Shown one piece after another: positions 36,389 to 46,924 of a stretch of DNA of 64,000 nt (position 1 is its first letter; the number at the start of each line of letters is the position of its first letter). Below the pieces are notes generated by a model that was not told the origin of the DNA, did no database searches, and saw nothing but the letters and a program-made list of their open reading frames with translations. This stretch comes from Chamaecyparis obtusa. Taxonomy: Eukaryota > Streptophyta > Pinopsida > Cupressales > Cupressaceae. Both the position numbers and the translations under genes were made by a program. The DNA lies in contig BSBK01014783.1 of NCBI GenBank assembly GCA_027943335.1, forward strand, positions 45,567-109,566, written 5' to 3'.

Positions 36389-36725
36389 TGTTACAAGTAG
36401 TGGATGTCGTTGCACCAAAAGATCAATCTATTAATGCTCGATACAACCACTATCTACTTATAGAAGACATAGGAGGCTATTAAACCATGTCACGAATCCC
36501 AAGGGGAGTGCTGACCATTTTGCCAACAATCTCCCCCTCAGTGTTACCCGAGGGGATTCAAACCTATGACCAAGCTCTCATACCACTTGTTACAAGTAGT
36601 GGCTATCGCTGCACCAAAAGATCAACCTATTAATGCCCGATACAACCACTAGACTTATAGAAGACACAAGAGGCTATTAAACCATGTCACAAATCCTGAG
36701 GGGAGCACTGACCATTTTGCCAACA
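36389..36725 (-). mobile_element. TRIM element copy A (337 bp) inside copia pol
   Basis: Two direct repeats of 140 and 138 bp (36389-36528 and 36588-36725) start TGTTACAAG and end CCAACA, around a 59-bp middle. On the minus strand the middle has a tRNA-Met-like site (TGGTATGAGAG, one base off TGGTATCAGAG), two bases from the right LTR, and ends in the polypurine tract GAGGGGGAGAT before the left LTR. Flanks are CAGTT and TAGTT, a 5-bp duplication with one change. No coding capacity. It is the same family as 62362-62696. Confidence 0.9.
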
Positions 36726-36815
36726 TAGTTAATAAACATATAACACCTTTTATCATCACAGAAACTACACTATCATTTCCCTATTTTACTTCAAATTTCA
36801 TAGAATCATCCAAAA
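36726..36815 (-). pseudogene. copia pol remnant between TRIM and foldback insertions
   Basis: The minus strand reads LDDSMKFEVK, then GNDSVVSV and KGVI with a stop between. This is like the protease to pre-integrase linker of copia polyproteins ('..v.l.d...v.v.GkG.v..'). It connects in order to LKHDLMSVGKL on the far side of the TRIM. Confidence 0.6.
36807..36814. repeat. possible target-site duplication of the foldback element
   Basis: CATCCAAA here and at 46925-46932, just outside the two inverted-repeat ends, with a next-base mismatch (A/T). A 9-bp duplication would fit a Mutator-like element. The inverted repeat matches clearly only from AGCTTAAAC at 36821, so the exact ends are uncertain. 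Confidence 0.4.
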
Positions 36816-37115
36816 GATCAAGCTTAAACAACACACACTAAGCTTGAATTAGTGTGTGATATCTCTTATGGACCCCACCTTTCAATTCCTATTCATATTT
36901 GATAAGTTGTTTCCATTTTATAAATATTTGTACAATATGTAACACACTACTCAGTTTTCATGCATTATCAGAAATAATTATTTTCTCACGTTTCTTACTT
37001 TGCATTTTTATCCTTATGCTTTGCACCTTGGGATTATTTTTTTCACTTCATCTTTGCACTATTCAGCTTGTAGAATTGGCAAAAATGTTGAAGTAGGACC
37101 AAATACGAGACCCAC
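36816..37115 (+). repeat. left terminal inverted repeat of the foldback element
   Basis: About 300 bases matching the reverse complement of 46615-46924 with substitutions and small gaps. The interior-facing palindrome continues to about 37550 with lower clarity because the sequence is almost only A and T. Confidence 0.75.
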
Positions 37116-38106
37116 TTCTCTTTTTGAAAATTATCTCCAAGTAGTATTAATTCTTTAATCAGATATTTATATTATTATTTTTAATGTATTGAAAATTGTA
37201 TTAAATTTCTAAAAAAATAAATTTTTATTTATTAATCAAATATTAAATCTAAATTTTAATTTAAAATATATAATTTTAAAATATTATATATCTAATTTGA
37301 TTTAAAACATAGTATTAAATTTTAAAGTTTAAATTTTAAGTATAGTATCAATGTAAAATGTAAAATTATAAAATATAAAGTTTATGTAAAATATAACATA
37401 AAATTTTTAATAATATAAAATAAATAATATAAAGTTCACAATTAAATCTTATATATAGATATAAAATATAAATATTAATTAAAATAAATATAATAAATAC
37501 ATTTTTAAAATAACTAACATAAATCAAAATAATATAATTACAATATATGAAACTTCATATATGTTATTTTGATATGTATTTATTAACGTATTATTTTAAA
37601 TACAAATTAAAATAATATATTTTGAAATATTTGAATTATATATTATAAGCTTATGTTAGACAAAATATATATTTTTAACTATATATTAGAAATAAATATT
37701 CTTAACTATATTTTAAAATATATATTTTATATATAATCTAAGAAAATCTTTTACTCTTTAATTCTCCCACTTTTTAAATTCTTTTACTTTAAAAATAGTG
37801 CGAAAGCAATGAAAAAAAAATGAAAGAACAAAAGAAATGTAATTGAAACAACTATCAAATAAAAGAAACATGTAAGAAATTAAATTTATATAAATTAAAA
37901 TTATATTATATATGTCATATATTGTAATTATTTATTTTCGTTTATGTTAATTATATTTTAAATTTATTTATTATAAATTTTAATTAAAATCTATATTTTG
38001 TAATTTAGATATAAGATTTAATAGATAATTTTATATAATCTATTTTATGTTATTATATTTTATATTTTATATTTTTACCTTTAACATTAACATTATATTT
38101 CAAATT

Positions 38107-38350
38107 GGTTCTCAAGAACCTTGCTTGATCTATTTGTCGCTATCCTCATTTTTCCTTTTCTCTTTACTGTTGTTGCTTGTTTGTAAGCTTTTTGCCACCT
38201 CTTTCTCTATTTATCTTAAGGGTAACTTTTTGTCTTTTGGGCATGTTGTTCCTTCATACTTTTGATGGTATGTAATACTATATCTCTAAGCTAATTTTTG
38301 TTAAAGGGTTTCAAGTCCCATCAAAAACTTCTTTTATTGTAATAAAAAAT
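38107..38350 (+). mobile_element. 5'-truncated LINE tail with a perfect 15-bp target duplication
   Basis: ATTATATTTCAAATT occurs at 38092-38106 and again at 38351-38365. Between them are 244 bases without complement in the opposite arm, ending GTAATAAAAAAT. The last part (AAAGGGTTTCAAGTCCCATC, then AAAACTTCTT) resembles the 3' end of LINE-1 (GGGGTTTTCGGTCCCTGTTA). This is the signature of target-primed insertion of a truncated LINE. The perfect duplication suggests it is younger than the element it sits in. Confidence 0.85.
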
Positions 38351-38681
38351 ATTATATTTCAAATTTCAAATTCATTTATATATTTTAAATTATTTTTTTT
38401 ATTACAGGAAAAAATAGGTTTTAACAGGGACCGAAAACCCCTTACAAGCTAGAAAAAAAGTTTAGACGTTAAAGCACACTAAAAAGAGACAGGACTGGAG
38501 ACCAGTCCACAAAAACCATAACCATCAAAACAACAAGAAAAAAACCAAAAGCCAAAGACCAACAAAAAATAGACAACCAGTACCAGGATCTAGAGCCCTA
38601 GACAAACTCCTTCCAAGCCTCGTTGGCTTCCTACTTCGCTTTAGATATCTTCTTTATCACTTCATTAAACTCTGAGAGTTC

Positions 38682-40511
38682 CTAGATCCTTTCTTGAATT
38701 TTCTTCCTTCTCACCAATCTAGTGCATTTTCTGGGGCCTTCCTCTTCTAGGTCCTCGGTGACTTCCTCTGGTTTTTTATTGGGGGAGCTAGCATCCAGCT
38801 TAGCCTTAATGGTCACAAAACAATCCATGGCCGAGCCCATAAATTTGTTGTAGTCTTGCATGTGTTTTTTCATTGCATTCTCCATAGTTTCCATTCTAGC
38901 TTGAATTTCATGAACTTTTTTATCATCTTCATTGGTAATCTTGTCCACCATAGTTTTCGGGCCAGACTCTAGCATATTCTGCAGAGAATCCACCTTAGCA
39001 GATATGAAGTGGTGCTTAAGGTTTAAATTCTTGATCTCTTGGAACACCCATTTAATTAAACAGAAGGAGTACATGGAAGTAACTTTGGCCATTTGGAGAA
39101 CCCCAAAGGGGGGATTGATCTTATCATCCATGTCTTCCCTCAGTAATTGAACATTCCTTTCCTGCATGTCCATTGTTTTGATGAAAGGAATGTTCCAAGA
39201 ACTTCTAGGAGCATTGTCTCTCTCCATCCCTGGTAAAGTTGACTCCTTGGCAGGGGAATTTTTCTCCACCTTAGTCACATCCTTCTGAGTATCCAGACCA
39301 ACATCCATAACCACTTCAAGTTTCAGGGATATGGGCACGTCGTGGTCTTTGGAGCTATCATAATCAACCAAAATCAGCACATTCTGACTACCCACATCCT
39401 CCTCATTCCTTTTATCCTCTTTGTTCATCTTGCTACCATAGGTTTTACCCTTGTCCATAGTGCCCGTAACCTCTTCATCAGTGTTTTCATTCTCCTTCGA
39501 AGCTAAATTTGAGACCAAGGAAGAAGAGTAACTATCTTCCTCAGTAGAATCGACCATATCATAATAGCCTTCCACACTGTCAGAAGAGGTGTCTGTATCC
39601 ATGGCAACCTCCTTATCCTTCCTTAATTTTTTACTGGTAGAACTCTCCTCTTTAACAACCACATCCCTAATTCTTTTTTTACCCGAACTAGATTTAGATG
39701 GGGTAATGACAAGGCTCACACTGGCAATCTTCTAAATGTGTTCAACAATTAAGGGAATCAACCCTTCATGAAGAATGGGTTTCTTCTCCTTCTTCTTATG
39801 CTAGGAAATGCTTAAACGGAGGGACTGAAGAATGTAGAAAGGCAGGGACACCCTAATTTTATGCTGAAAATGACAAAGCAAAAAAAAGTGGTAGGAATGG
39901 GCCCATTTGAACCTATCGTCCAAGGTGACATACTCCATGATCACCATCATAACTATCACCCAAATTTATTTTAACTAAGCCACATCATAGCACCCTCCAG
40001 ACTCTTTAGCCAAGCTTTTTCTCTCCTTCTTACTCTTGGGAAAGTGTCGAATGACCTTTCACGAAACCTTGCTGTCATAGAAAAATTTGATACCCTTCGT
40101 GCTAAGCCCAAAAACCTCAGCAATGAAATCCTCCATGATGTTCACAATGATGCCTGCTATAGTGATAGCCCCATCTTTCTAGGAGTCAAAAAATAATTTG
40201 GTAGCACTATCTTTCACCCCATGCAATCCTTCCATGTACGTAGTAAGACCCCCCTTAGTGAGAATATCCCAGGCTTCTAGCATTTTTTTCCATTTAGCAC
40301 AGTCCTTCAGCTCTTTGCAGTTTAGCCCACCTCCAATGATTTCACAGCTAACAAAGATAGTAACAATTGCAGAGAAATACCAAATGTTACGATAATAGGA
40401 AACTTTGAAGTTAACAAGGGTTAACTCGTGTCTGTAATTAGTACTCTTGGTAAAGACACCACTTTCTGTAATCATTTTCCTCTGTATCTTTAAAATGTGT
40501 CTAATCATCAT
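38682..40511 (-). pseudogene. LINE-1 ORF3: unrecognised third protein downstream of RNase H
   Basis: About 610 codons run from the ATG at 40511 to the stop at 38682, broken by stops between 40179 and 39720. The last 345 codons (39719-38682) are fully open. The N-terminal part includes TNYRHEL, CKELKDCAKW and GLTTYMEGLHGV, then VFGLSTKGIKFFYDSK. A middle block has YVTLDDRF, YHFFLLCHF and LPFYILQSL (about 39830-39930). The C-terminal part is charged, with a basic cluster (GKKRIRD), Ser/Asp/Glu runs, a likely coiled coil (VHEIQARMETMENAMKKH) and a basic tail (RLVRRKK). I know no function for it. LINE-2 has a diverged counterpart at the same place, so it is not a chance capture. Confidence 0.6.
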
Positions 40512-40606
40512 AACTTCTCAAGATATGCCCAATCCACCCTTTTCTATGGGACCTTGTCAAAGGCTAACTTGGCTGTCATATCGACAGTTAGATTTTCATA
40601 ACCATG

Positions 40607-43600
40607 CTAAATCATGATATCCTTGGATTTAACTACAAAATTGGCCAGCTCATCAATGGTACAATTCGCTTCCCAGTAGACATGAGATATGATGACTTGT
40701 TTAAAGGAATTAATAATGACCCTATCCTCCTTGATAATCTCCTTAATGGTCCATGATGGCTTAGTCTTGTCACTGATGCATTTTAAAATATTCAACGAGT
40801 CACCCTCGATCCACACATTCTAGGCCATATTTTCCTTGACAATTTTGAGCATCTGAAGAAGGGCCATAGCCTTCACCATGTGGTTTTTTTGCACCCCAAT
40901 TGGCATTGCCACTGTAGCCAGACAATTAGCCATGTCATCACGAATGAGGCCCCCATAGCCAGCTGGGCATGGGTTGCCCTTAGTGGCATCGTCAAAATTT
41001 ATTTTTATCCATCTGGGTGGAGGAGAAAACCATATGGCATTCTCCCTAGGATTAGGGTTATTATTAGTTATCCCCACACCCATATCACCAGCATTGAAAT
41101 CCAGCATCCTTCGAGACAACATTTTGAAGTTTTCCTTAATACTTCTCTTTATCTTCTCAGCTATCACCTTTGGTGGAAGATCAGTGTTCCTAAAGACTCT
41201 ATCATTCTGTTCTCTCCATAATCTCAACATCACATGTGGAGGAATGATATTCCATAGATGTTGATCAATGGGGGTCTTAGCTTTTCTCCATTGATTACAA
41301 AAACTTTCCATGTTATTAGGAAAAAACCACTTAATCTCCCAGCATTGTAATAATAGGTTCCAGACCTCCCAAGCATAACTACAGTCAATGGCCAGATGAA
41401 AAACTATTTCCTCAACTTTTTTACATAAGAAGCATCTATTACTCAACATAATTCCCCATTTCTAGAGATTGTCAATAGTGAGGATTTTATTCTGCAAAAC
41501 CAACCAGAAAAAGATGTTAATTTTAGGAATTAAAGATTTGTCCCACACCTGAGCCCAAAAGGGGAGAGGATTCAGTTGATTCAATAAGAGCTCAGAATAG
41601 GAGGTGACTGTGAAGATTCTAGAAGGATTCCACAAAGGAGCTTGTCTTCTCTAGAATGCTTAACCTTCCAGATCATAAGATCCAGCATAAGAGGTTTTAA
41701 CATTTCATTAACAAGGGAGAGATCAATCCACAAGCCATTCCTCTAGTATTCTCTAACCATAGCTCCATATCTCTGAATACACTAGTTGATGAAAGGTTGA
41801 AAAGCCACAACAGATCTTAGGGGATAGTCTTTAACCCACCAGTCCTCCCAAAATTGAATTTTTTTGCCATTTCCTAAAAACCACTTGGCCCCTTTAAAAG
41901 TTGCATCCTTAGCATTCTGAATACTATTCCAGATAAAAGAACCTTGCACTTTCAAGTCAGTTTTTCAAAATTCCAAAATATGGGAAAAAGAGAAGAGATA
42001 TTTTCTATGGATGATATCATTCCATTCTCTTTTTTCCCCAAAAGTTCTCCAAATCTATTTGGCCAGTAGCACCATGTTAGTGACTCTTAGAGGGAAAATT
42101 CCCAACCCCCCCCCCCCACTTTTTAGGAGTGCAGACCCGGTCCCAAGCAAATAAAGCTAATCTCTTTTTTTCTTCCACTCCCAACCATAAAAAATTTCTC
42201 TAGATTTTTTCAATGATATCTGCATATTTACCAGGAATCTTACAAAGACTAAGAGCATAGACAGGGAGGCTTTGCAAAGACGCCTTTAAGAGATGAAGTT
42301 TTCCAACTTGACTCAAGATGGCTCCTTTCCAACCAGCCAACTTCATGTTAAATCTGTCCACAATACCAGCCCAGAAAGAGTCCAAAGGTTTAAGACCAAG
42401 AGGAAGACCTAGATAGGTAGCAGGAAGAGACTCAATTCTATAGCCTATGATTCTCGTAATTCTATACTGCCTATCCTCAGGGGTATTAATAAAATATAAA
42501 GAACTCTTATCCCAATTATTTTATTGACCTGAGCCAAGAGAATAGGTAGTAAGAGCCATTTTAACAGTCTTGGCTTCCTAGATAGAAGAGAAACCCATAA
42601 TGATAGTATCATCCACAAACTGTTCATGCAAATAGGGACTAGAAGTCAAGGAAGGGGAGAGGCCTTTAAAAGACCCATTGGAAGTAATCTTATGAAAAAG
42701 GCACCCCAGAAATTCAACCAAAATAGAGAAAAGGGTAGGGGAGAGAGGATCTCCTTGCCTTAATCCCCTGGAAGGTTTGAAAAACCTTGTAGGAGATCCA
42801 TTGATCAAAATAGCAACAGTAGAAGTACTAATAAGCTGATAAATCAATTGAAGGAATTTATCACCAAATCCAAAGGATCTCAAATCCTTGATCAACAAAT
42901 CCCAATCCACCTGATCATAGGCCTTCGAAAGATTCAATTTAAGAAGGAAACCAGAATTAAGAGAGACTTGGATAGAGTGGATAACCTCATGAACCTTCAT
43001 AATCGAATCAAGAATCTTCTTGTCGGGCACAAAGCCACTTTGTTGTGGAGAAATAATCTAAGGGAGAATAGCTAGCAAATGAGAAGTCATAACTTTAGAG
43101 AGAATTTTGTACACCAAGTTGCATAGGCTAATTGGTCTAAAGGAATCCACCAAATCAGCTCCAGGCTTCTTAGGAATCAGAGCAAGAAAGGTTGCATTAA
43201 TCTCTTCGAGTAGAGATTTGGCTCCAAAGAATTCTTTGACAGCATTGTTGATGTCCACTTCAAAAATATGCCAAAATTTTTGAAATAAGAACATAGGGAA
43301 GCCATCCGGACCAAGGGATTTATCACCTTCAAAAGAAAAGACCACCACCTTCATTTCATCCTGAGAAGGGATGGCAATAAGAGCACAGTTAGTAGAATCA
43401 TTGACAATGGAAGGAATGTTATCAAGAAGGATATTTTGATTCACCAAATCAAGATTAGGATATTTTGAAAGCAAGGAAGAGAAAACATTAATCATAGCCT
43501 CAAAAATATCTTTATCATTTGAAATTTCCCATTCCTCCACTTTGTGTTTGGATATTCTATTAGAAGCTCTATGTTTAGAAGCAGATAAGTGAAAGAATCT

Positions 43601-44692
43601 AATATTCTTATCACCAGCTTTGATCCAAATAGACCTAGATCTTTGCCTCAAGTAATCTTCTTCCTTGGAAATAATGTTATGAGTTTTAGCAAGGATGCTT
43701 TCCTCCTTGTCCCTCAGCTCCACCGTCAACCCAGCCTGTTGTATAGTATGCTGAATAATGTCAAGATCCTTTTTAAACTGACTTTTGGATTTAAAGATAT
43801 CACCGAAAATAGTTTTACTCCACATCTTCACATGTTGTTTCACACTGGGAAGTTTTTTAACCACTCTAAACATAGCAGTACCTTGAATTTTAACATTCCA
43901 CCAATCTTTGATATTCTACTCCATCTTTGGATCGTCCACCCACATTTTTTCAAACCTGAAGGGTGGATGACCCTGCACGGTAATCAGATCTGCATTGAAG
44001 CAAATAAGGAAGTGATCAGATCCAATCTTTGAAAGAGAAGACAACATACATCCAAAAACATTTAACCAACAACCATTGATCAAAGCACAATATAGTCTAA
44101 CTTGAATGAGGTCTTGGCCAAACCTTCTATTTGACCAGGTAAAGTTAACACCCTGAAGCTCCATATCAAAAAGAGCTTGTTTGTTAATGAATTCCATGAG
44201 CTCAATTCTCCCATCCAAAAGACTCTGATTACCAGCTCCACCAGACTTCTCATTATCTTTTAATGGGAAATTGAAGTCCCCAATGATCAGCCAAGGCAAT
44301 GCCTATAAAGCTTTTCTATGATTATCAATTTTCCTCCAAAAATGAGATCTACCAGCTTTGGTATTGGGGGCATAAATGGTGGTAGCAACCAATTCAAAAT
44401 GCAACTTTAGATGAACAAAGTTAATACTAAGGCAATTTAGATCTTCTAAAAGCACAGAACCCCTAACATGATTTTGATTCTAGAAAACAACAACCCCTCC
44501 CGAGGCTCCTTCAGAGCTAAAGCCAGCAACCCCATTATTTTTAAAGATTATAATTTTTTCCACCTTCTCTTTACCCATCTTAGTTTCTTGAAAAAAAATT
44601 ATATCAGGTTTGTGATCTCTTACCAGATTCCTGAGAATGTCTTATTTATGAGGGACATTCAACCCTCTTATATTCCATGAAATGAGCTTCAT
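40607..44692 (-). pseudogene. LINE-1 ORF2: endonuclease, reverse transcriptase, zf-RVT and RNase H
   Basis: The start ATG at 44692 begins MKLISWNIRGLN, the standard opening of the LINE endonuclease. ALPWLIIGDFNF and GSDHFLI (44300-44010) are the nuclease core. RT blocks follow: GDKSLGPDGFP (about 43320), FRPISLCNLVYKI (about 43130), GLRQGDPLSPTLF (about 42750) and active site FVDD (42608-42619), then TYLGLPLG and GWKGAILS. The zinc-binding segment NRCFLCKK is at 41440 with HLAIDCSYAW. Plant-type RNase H starts with KINFDDATKGNP (about 41000) and continues with EGDSLNIL (about 40800). Several stops (such as those at 44640, 43917 and 43060) make it inactive. A role in target-primed reverse transcription follows from the family. 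Confidence 0.92.
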
Positions 44693-46523
44693 TTTTTAAC
44701 CGGAGTACAAGCTCCCTGAATAGTAAGTTGCTTACCATCCGCAATGTCCTTCTTGTTTTCCCTCTCTCTGATTTCTTTATTGGTATATCTACCTTGGGAC
44801 TTTTTGTGAGATCCAACATCTGCTTTTAACTTAAGTTTGCCAACTACTTTACTTCGAGTGGTGACTCCCTTGGAACCTAGAGTGGCAGGTTCCTTATTCT
44901 TCTCTTTCTTTTTCTGCTTCTTCTCTTTTTGAACAGTCCAAATTCCAATCCCATCAATGGGTTCTTCTCTAGCTGCAAGATCTTCATCACTGCAACCCGA
45001 AAAGGTATCAGGAACAAAGGATGAGTCATCTTCATCAATTTTTAGATCTTCAACAAAATCTTTGTCCTCCGAGGGTCCAATATTAGAAACCTCTTCCAGA
45101 ATAGGAACCAGCACCACCATTGGAATCGATTCCTCATCAGATAGACCCGCACCCACTAATTTCTCAGGGGTATCTGAAGAAGCAGGGATCTTCTGAATAT
45201 TCTCATTTGATGCAGCCTCCTTATTAGAAATAACAACTGAATCTGACACATGTGATACAGGTTCATATATTTCACCCTCCTCCAAAACTAGAGTAGCATT
45301 AGAATCCACTTTCTCTGTCAAAGCATCATTGTTACTGCTATTGTCACCTTTAACCTCCTTCCAAACTTGTCTAGTAGTTTTTTGGGTTTCGAATCAGCTA
45401 GCGGAGAAACCTTAGGAGTTTTCTTTGGGCAATGTTTCACCTAGTCACCCATTTTGTGACAAACAAAGTAGGCAAATAGAAGTGATTCAAAGGTCACCTC
45501 CTATTTACACTGACCCAGTTTAGAATTAATGTTGAGAACCAAAGGAAGATTCTCAAACTGAGCAATATTAACACAAATCTTAGCAAAGACAAGTCTGGAC
45601 TTGTTTTTCATCATAGGATTGACTGAGATGAGTTATCCTCCAAAAGAAGAAGCTAAGCCTTTGAATACCCCGTCATTCCAGCATTCTAGAGGCAACCTAG
45701 GAAACCTAACCCACACTAGAGTTGCCATAAAAAAGTTATCAGAGTAGTTCTAGTTAGGAGTCCACTTACGAAAGGCAATAGTTGTTCTTCCAAACATCTA
45801 GGGACCCCCACACAATATATAATCCTGATCTTCCTTATTAGAGAAGGAAAAAGAAAGAAAGCCTTTAGGAAGGGCCATGATGTCCACATGACCTTTCAAT
45901 GCCCATTTCTTTTTTACAAAAGTTCTAACCGCTTCAATATTAGGTCATGGGCCCAAAAACTTACCAACTAGCGGGAATTCCATGGTCAAAATAGATTGAT
46001 CCACCATTGTGTCTAGAACAAAAATGGCAACTTCTCCTTCCTGAATAAATGCCTTAACTGGTTCTTCAAAGGGTGAAGTTTCTACCTCCTTTCTCACTCC
46101 CACAAGGTCTGACCACTTTTTTGGACTATGAGGGTTGACTTTAGCATCGCCAACTTTTGAGATGCTTTTTGACCCCACTAGTGGGTCCTTTGAAGGAATA
46201 ACCTCAACATTCAACCCCTTAGAAGTCAGGTTGGGCCCTTCTCCTAACACAACTTCACACATAGGCAGAGCCCCATTTGACACTACCTTTGAGGGGGTAC
46301 CCATGACACCCCTTCCTGGGAAAGGAATCCCCTGTCCCAGCAAATGAGAATCTGACACTAGATCCAATACTGGTGCAGAAGGCATACCCAGGACCAAAGG
46401 CACCTCACCAGTACGATGGCCATAACTAGCACCTGTAGCCGTACTACCATGATCCTGCACATAGTTTGAATCTCCACCTTTCCCGCTCAAAGTCTCTCCT
46501 CTCTTGCTTGAATCCTCTCCCAT
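44689..46523 (-). pseudogene. LINE-1 ORF1: DUF4283 and zinc-knuckle RNA-binding protein
   Basis: About 611 codons with several stops. The N-terminal part is low complexity (46523-45945). It is followed by the DUF4283 region (PLVGKFLGP, then PNIEAVRTF, FLSFSFSNKEDQDYIL, GGPWMFG and LVWVRFPRLPLECW, about 45970-45670). A zinc knuckle at about 45470-45425 reads YFVCHKMGD-stop-VKHC; the expected first Cys and the His are changed. The C-terminal part is acidic then basic (45321-44689) and stays open. The stop TGA (44691-44689) overlaps the ORF2 ATG (44692-44690) in an ATGA. Confidence 0.85.
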
Positions 46524-46614
46524 CTCTATTTTTATTTTTAAATTATGTTAAATATATAATATTTTAAAATTATATATTTTAAATTAATAGAATATATGAT
46601 TAAAAACATAATTT

Positions 46615-46924
46615 TGTCATCTTTGGTTGTACTTCAATATTTTCACTAATTCTGCAAGTGGAATGGTGCAAAGATAACGTGAAAAAATAATTCTCAAGTT
46701 TACACAAGTACTGGATCATCGTAAGGGTAAAAATAGTACAGTTAAAAATCTGTGAAAATTTTAATTTCTGACAAAGAATGAAAATTGAGTATCGTCCTCT
46801 CATATTGTATAATTATTTATAAAACATAAACATGCTATCAAATGGGAATGAAAATTAAAAGGTGGGGATCATAGGAGACACAACATAGTAAGTCAAGCTT
46901 AGTGTGTGATGTTTAAGCTAAGCC
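46615..46924 (-). repeat. right terminal inverted repeat of the foldback element
   Basis: Reverse complement of 36816-37115, as described for the whole element. The AT-rich part 46547-46614 continues the complementarity up to the LINE-1 insertion point. Confidence 0.75.

Larger units (their letters stand above)
38394..46532 (-). mobile_element. LINE-1: L1-type non-LTR retrotransposon, 8.1 kb, with an extra third ORF
   Basis: Minus strand. The 3' end is a poly(A) at 38400-38394 and the 5' end is at about 46532. Flanks TATTTTAAATTAT (38381-38393) and TATTTTTAAATTAT (46533-46546) form a target duplication with one extra T. Order: ORF1 (DUF4283 and CCHC), ORF2 (endonuclease, RT, zf-RVT, plant RNase H), ORF3 (unknown), then a 3' UTR. 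Only about 9 bases precede the ORF1 ATG, so the 5' UTR may be missing. Many stops are one transition away from a sense codon. Confidence 0.92.
36816..46924. mobile_element. foldback-like DNA element with long inverted arms, filled by two LINE insertions
   Basis: The left end (AGCTTAAACAACACACACTA at 36821) and the right end read backwards (AGCTTAAACATCACACACTA from 46919) are inverted repeats that continue for about 300 bases. Later shared phrases include 'ccccacctt', 'ttcacttcatctttgca' against 'ttcacgttatctttgca', and 'gtagaattggcaaaaatgttgaagta' against 'gcagaattagtgaaaatattgaagta'. Beyond that the AT-rich interior is also self-complementary (37230-37550 against 46600-46547, 38393-38366 and 38106-37900). 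Without the LINEs the element is about 1.7 kb with a loop near 37560-37890. No transposase was seen. It could be a Mutator-like MITE or a true foldback element. Confidence 0.7.

Noticed and set aside
36389..36725. Cassandra-type TRIM carrying 5S rRNA promoter motifs
   Set aside because: LTR size is in the right range, but I could not find the 5S internal promoter boxes in either copy.
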